A stretch of 64,000 nucleotides of DNA, taken from Ascidia mentula (lineage: Eukaryota; Chordata; Ascidiacea; Phlebobranchia; Ascidiidae). The stretch lies in contig OX387202.1 in the NCBI GenBank assembly GCA_947561715.1, positions 20,783,001 to 20,847,000 on the forward strand. The letters run 5' to 3'. The notes beneath the pieces are model-generated. The model worked only from the letters and a program-made list of their open reading frames with translations. It did no database searches and was not told where the DNA came from. Each line of letters begins with the position of its first letter. Within the stretch, counting starts at the first letter, position 1. Of this stretch, positions 60,269 to 64,000 are shown piece after piece. The translations under genes and the position numbers were made by a program.

Positions 60269-62193
60269 TTTGATTAAAAGGCCGCATTCCTGCAGGCGGC
60301 GGAAAAGCTGTTCTAGGTGTAATTTATGTTGACTTGGGGAACTGCTGGCCACCAGTATGTCGTCCAGGTAAACAAAAACAAATGGTAATGATTGACATAC
60401 CTGGTCCATAAGCCGTTGAAAAGTCTGGGCTGCATTTTTCAGACCAAAAGGCATTCTTAAGAATTCAAACAGTCCAAACGGAGTTATGATAGCAGTTTTT
60501 TGGATGTCTTTCTCGGCAACAGGGACCTGGTGGTAGCCCCGAACTAGGTCGATCTTCGAAAATATCGTGGAGCCGGACAACCGCGATGTGAAGTCTTGGA
60601 TGTGCGGAATGCTGTAGCGATCTGGCTGGGTGGACACATTTAGGCGGCGGTAGTCACCGCAGGGGCGCCATTCACCTGATGGCTTTGGAACCATATGTAG
60701 TGGTGCGGCCCAAGGACTGGATGAACGACGAATGATACCCATTTGAAGCATCTTGGCAAACTCCGCTCTAGCGATTGCAAGCTTTTCGGGGGATAAACGA
60801 CGTGCCTTTGCATGAACCGGTGGTCCAGTTGTGCAAATGTGATGCTGGACCTTGTGTCTGGGTACAATGCTGGAAAACTTCGGTGCAGTTAAAGACGGAA
60901 ATCGTGAGAGAAGTCTTGTAAAATCTTCAGTGGATGTGGTCAATTTGCAAATGCGCGACGATTTGTCATTTGTGGCCTTTATAGGAATGCTGACGAATGA
61001 TGTTGAATGAACAAGGCAACTGTGGCGTAGGTCTACCAGCAAGGAATGTGCACGCAGAAAGTCGGCTCCCAGAAGAGGTTGCGATACAGCGGCAAGTATG
61101 AATTTCCAACGAAATTTGCCAGCTGCGAGTTCCAAGTTGAGTACCTTTTCCCCAAAAGTATTAATCCTGCTGCCGTTAGCTGCAATTAACTTGATTCCTT
61201 TAGCTTGCTGTTGACGAGCAAGACGTGATGCCGGAAAAACGCTTACCTCGGCGCCTGTATCAACTAAGAAATAACGACGAGTGGTTTGATCCCAAATGTG
61301 AAAAAGGTTATAAGCTTTGCCGGCCGATGAAGTAACTAACAACGGCCGGCTGACGAGTTTCCCTGGAAACTGCAGGGAGGTTGACATTTCTTTGCCTTTT
61401 CACCAAAGCGCTGATGGTAAAAACAAAGTCTCTGATTTGCTGCAGTGCGTGTCGATGCACGTGGAGACGCCGCGAGCATGTTGCGCTTGTCTACCTTTGC
61501 GACAGCCGTGAACGCGTAGCGCTCCTCGCTTCTTGCCTGCCAAAGAGTGGTAGCACGTCGTGCAAAAACACGTGGGTCGTCAAAATCTTCTTTTGCGAGT
61601 ATAATTCGTATTTCTTCGGGCATCCTTTGCAGAAAGATATAACGAAAAAGGAAACACGGCTTATGACGGCCTAACAATGACAGCATCTCATCCATTAATT
61701 CTGCTGGAGATCGGTCTCCAAGTTCAGATGCATGTAACAGTTTATGCGCTCTTTCATAATCTGAGCAGTCGTAAGTGTTTATCAAACGTTGCTTTAGGTA
61801 ATTGTACTTATCGTGATCCGGTGGGTTTTCCAATAAATCCAATAGTCTACCGGCGCTTGCTTGATCCAGGGACGAAACAACGTAAAAATATTTCGTTTCA
61901 TCAGCAGAAATGCTTCGTAGCGCAAACTGGGCTTCTGCTTGCTGAAACCATATTCTTGGTTGCTGTGTCCAAAACGTTGGCAGTTTCATAGCAACTGCGT
62001 GCATGGCAGGAGTTTCTTCCATATCCTCAAACGTCAGGGGTCACCAATTAAAGCGGGTGCTTCGTAACGTGTATTTTTCTGAATGCGCGTCGTTGCCAGA
62101 AAACGCTTAATTGTTTCGAGACACGCAGAAAAAGGCAACACTAAAAGCAAAACTTATCACGCTTCAGTGAATTCAAGGGTGGCATCCGCCACA
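60269..62193 (-). mobile_element. Truncated copy of the LTR retrotransposon (5' LTR, gag, half of pol)
   Basis: Second copy from the tandem duplication: LTR 62048-62193, gag 61336-62022 (228 codons, open), pol from 61387 to the break at 60269. Pol keeps protease and most of the reverse transcriptase including YLDD, then runs 30 codons into ficolin intron sequence. No 3' LTR, so it cannot integrate by itself, although gag and a truncated pol could be made. Confidence 0.9.
62048..62193 (-). repeat. 5' LTR of the truncated retrotransposon copy
   Basis: 146 bp, same as the LTRs at 53056 and 56943. Confidence 0.9.
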
Positions 62194-63233
62194 ACCTGGT
62201 CACTGTGATTAACTGCTATGGTGGCGCAACATGCGAAATCTACATCAACTCTTTCACCACTGCTGGAAAGGCAAGTAGAGCATTGCTGCAAATTGTAATG
62301 TCGAACACTCGGAAGTATTTCTTGTATAATTTTGAATTGTATTTTCTTCTGATGATCCGGTTTTGTTGGTTGGTGGCAAACATGCTTCTTTTTCAATATT
62401 TGTTATTAAATTATGTTCTGCATTTTTATGTGTTCAGAAGCGTTTCGTTGTTTTAGTTACAAAATATTTTTACTTTAAATTAGAGGAGTTACTTTAGACA
62501 GTTTACGTCCAACTTTGGTGTTCAGGTTGTCCAGAAACTCCAGCATGGAATGAACGTGGAAGGGAATAAGAACACGTTCGCATTATTCGAACACAAGGGC
62601 GATGTTGACAGAGCGATTGAACCAAACACTTTCCTCGCTGATATCGTTGCAAAGTTCGAACAGTAAGTTGCCGTTCGAACTTTTTACTTTATTTGAGAAG
62701 TCTAGTTACAAATTCGTTGCAAGAAATTGGTCACACAGCTCAAAGAAGAAAATAAAAATATTATCGTACAAAGTAGATTTCGTAAATATTTAAAATATTT
62801 GAATTTTTTATCAAACATGGAAACTTGGGGTGTTACAAAATCATGTCGTTTGCATCTGACTACCAAATGTAGATGGAGGAGATTGAGAGGAATGCCGCAA
62901 GAAGACGCCGTGGTCAGTATCACAATAATCTCACTAAACAATAAGACTGGAGTTTTGTGTTATTGGATGTCGGTGCATCTCTGCCCGTGGTTGATATTTA
63001 TTGGCATTGTATTTGGGTGCTTGATGTTTAAATATTATTCGCATAATTTTATGTTCAGCATATTTCGCGTTCTCTTCATTCCGTCTAATTCCTTTTATCT
63101 CAACAATTTGTTTCAGGCTGAATATGTTAACCTTGCACGTCGGTGGCCCGGATACGGATCCTACTTGTTTAAAGTTGAAAATCACGACGCGCAGTTCGGT
63201 CAAACCCTTCTCACTCTGGCGATATCGGCGCAG
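62194..63233 (+). pseudogene. Myosin-X-like tail fragments, copy D
   Basis: Duplicate of the 3' part of copy C: 62194-62280 (partial FERM exon), 62526-62662 (NTFALFEHKGDVDRAIEP), a remnant at about 62871-62912 (WRRLRGMPQEDAV) and 63117-63233, cut at ISAQ. It has the same GC donor (GCAAGT at 62281). Arose with the 5105-bp duplication. Confidence 0.85.
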
Positions 63234-64000
63234 GTTTTCGGTGACTGGAAATTCTATTTATCGAGTAATTTATTTCGAGTTCAGGAATCAATTCTACAAA
63301 ACTTCACTCTCTCCATGCCATCTACATTCTGCCATGGAATGCAACCGGCAGACGCATCAGACGCGTCTGTGTCCTCCACAAACTGCTGCGTTAAGTTTGG
63401 TTATTACACAAGAGTGTATAAGGTCTAACCTTGGGAGGTGACAAGAAAATGATTTGTAAAGGAAAGCCAAAGCTAGTATGCTACTCATGCCGAAGCAAAC
63501 GTTTCAAACACCACTGTGTTCATCATCAGTGCCAAGTAAGAATGAGTTGCAGCAACGTGTGCGCAGAGGGAGGCAGGTAACTGAACAGACAAAAACAACA
63601 ACACAAATGAAACACGTGACAGACGCCACTCGAAAGCCCACGGCCGTGACGTCATCATTTGGGCTGCAATGAGGACCTGGGTGTTGACAAGAAACCTTGT
63701 TACACAATTTACCCTCACATAAAACCTTTCCCATAAGTCGGAGAAATGGCGCCGCGATATCCGCACATTTCTGTAAATATTTGGGGTGAATTGGCGTGAC
63801 TGTATTTTGGGGTTTATCAGAGAAAGCCAAAATGAACTGAATCAAATTTACTGACATCCTCGAATCAGAAATCAACTGTCAAATCTGATGGATCAATGTT
63901 TATATTTACATGGATTATCAACATAAAGCATGGAAACGGTTGCATGCGATATTACAACAACGACATGATATACAAGGAATGATAAAACGGAATATGTTGT
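63234..64000. other. Spacer of unit 4, cut by window end
   Basis: Same as 58129-58895. No gene supported. If the duplication continues, ficolin exons should appear about 760 bp beyond the window. Confidence 0.6.

Overview
The window is animal nuclear DNA. It has short spliced genes with GT-AG introns, a myosin-X-type tail, a ficolin-type lectin, a USB1-type RNA exonuclease, and several families of eukaryotic transposon. The compact AT-rich introns and the gene mix suit an invertebrate deuterostome, perhaps an ascidian tunicate; that placement is inference. No bacterial features were seen.

The backbone is a locus repeated in tandem. Each unit has a 3' piece of a myosin-X-like gene on the + strand (PH, MyTH4 and FERM exons, no motor), a spacer of about 3 kb, and a convergent ficolin-like gene on the - strand. 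Unit 1 is 1-13557. Unit 2 is about 21260-35685. Unit 3 is 50480-60268. Unit 4 starts at 60269 and runs off the window. A spacer-only copy lies at 42405-44274. The two complete ficolin genes each assemble from six exons with consistent phases and no stop (295 and 292 codons): signal peptide, 11 Gly-X-Y triplets, fibrinogen-related domain. The myosin tails of units 2-4 carry nonsense codons, frameshifts, lost splice sites, missing exons or a retrotransposon, so they look like passengers of lectin duplication. The last two ficolin exons differ between copies almost only by amino-acid-changing substitutions and in-frame indels, while the adjoining introns are nearly identical.

Between units 1 and 2 (about 13360-21360) a block of roughly 4 kb is tandemly duplicated. 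It holds a decayed, chimeric Ty3/gypsy-like gag-pol fused to myosin exon pieces. Between units 2 and 3 lie a tRNA-like sequence, a hAT-type MITE with a perfect 8-bp target duplication, three DNA transposons nested inside each other, a USB1-like gene with frameshifts, and a relic of a LINE ORF1/FP-type protein.

In unit 3 an apparently intact 4033-bp LTR retrotransposon (146-bp identical LTRs, tRNA-Trp-type primer site, CHCC gag finger, 1026-codon pol) sits inside a FERM exon. A later 5105-bp tandem duplication joins the middle of its pol to a ficolin intron. Both full ficolin genes also hold a Penelope-like element with a GIY-YIG endonuclease and hammerhead-ribozyme-like motifs in an intron. 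In ficolin 1, intron 1 carries a 113-bp minisatellite of about 23 units, against 1.3 units in ficolin 2.
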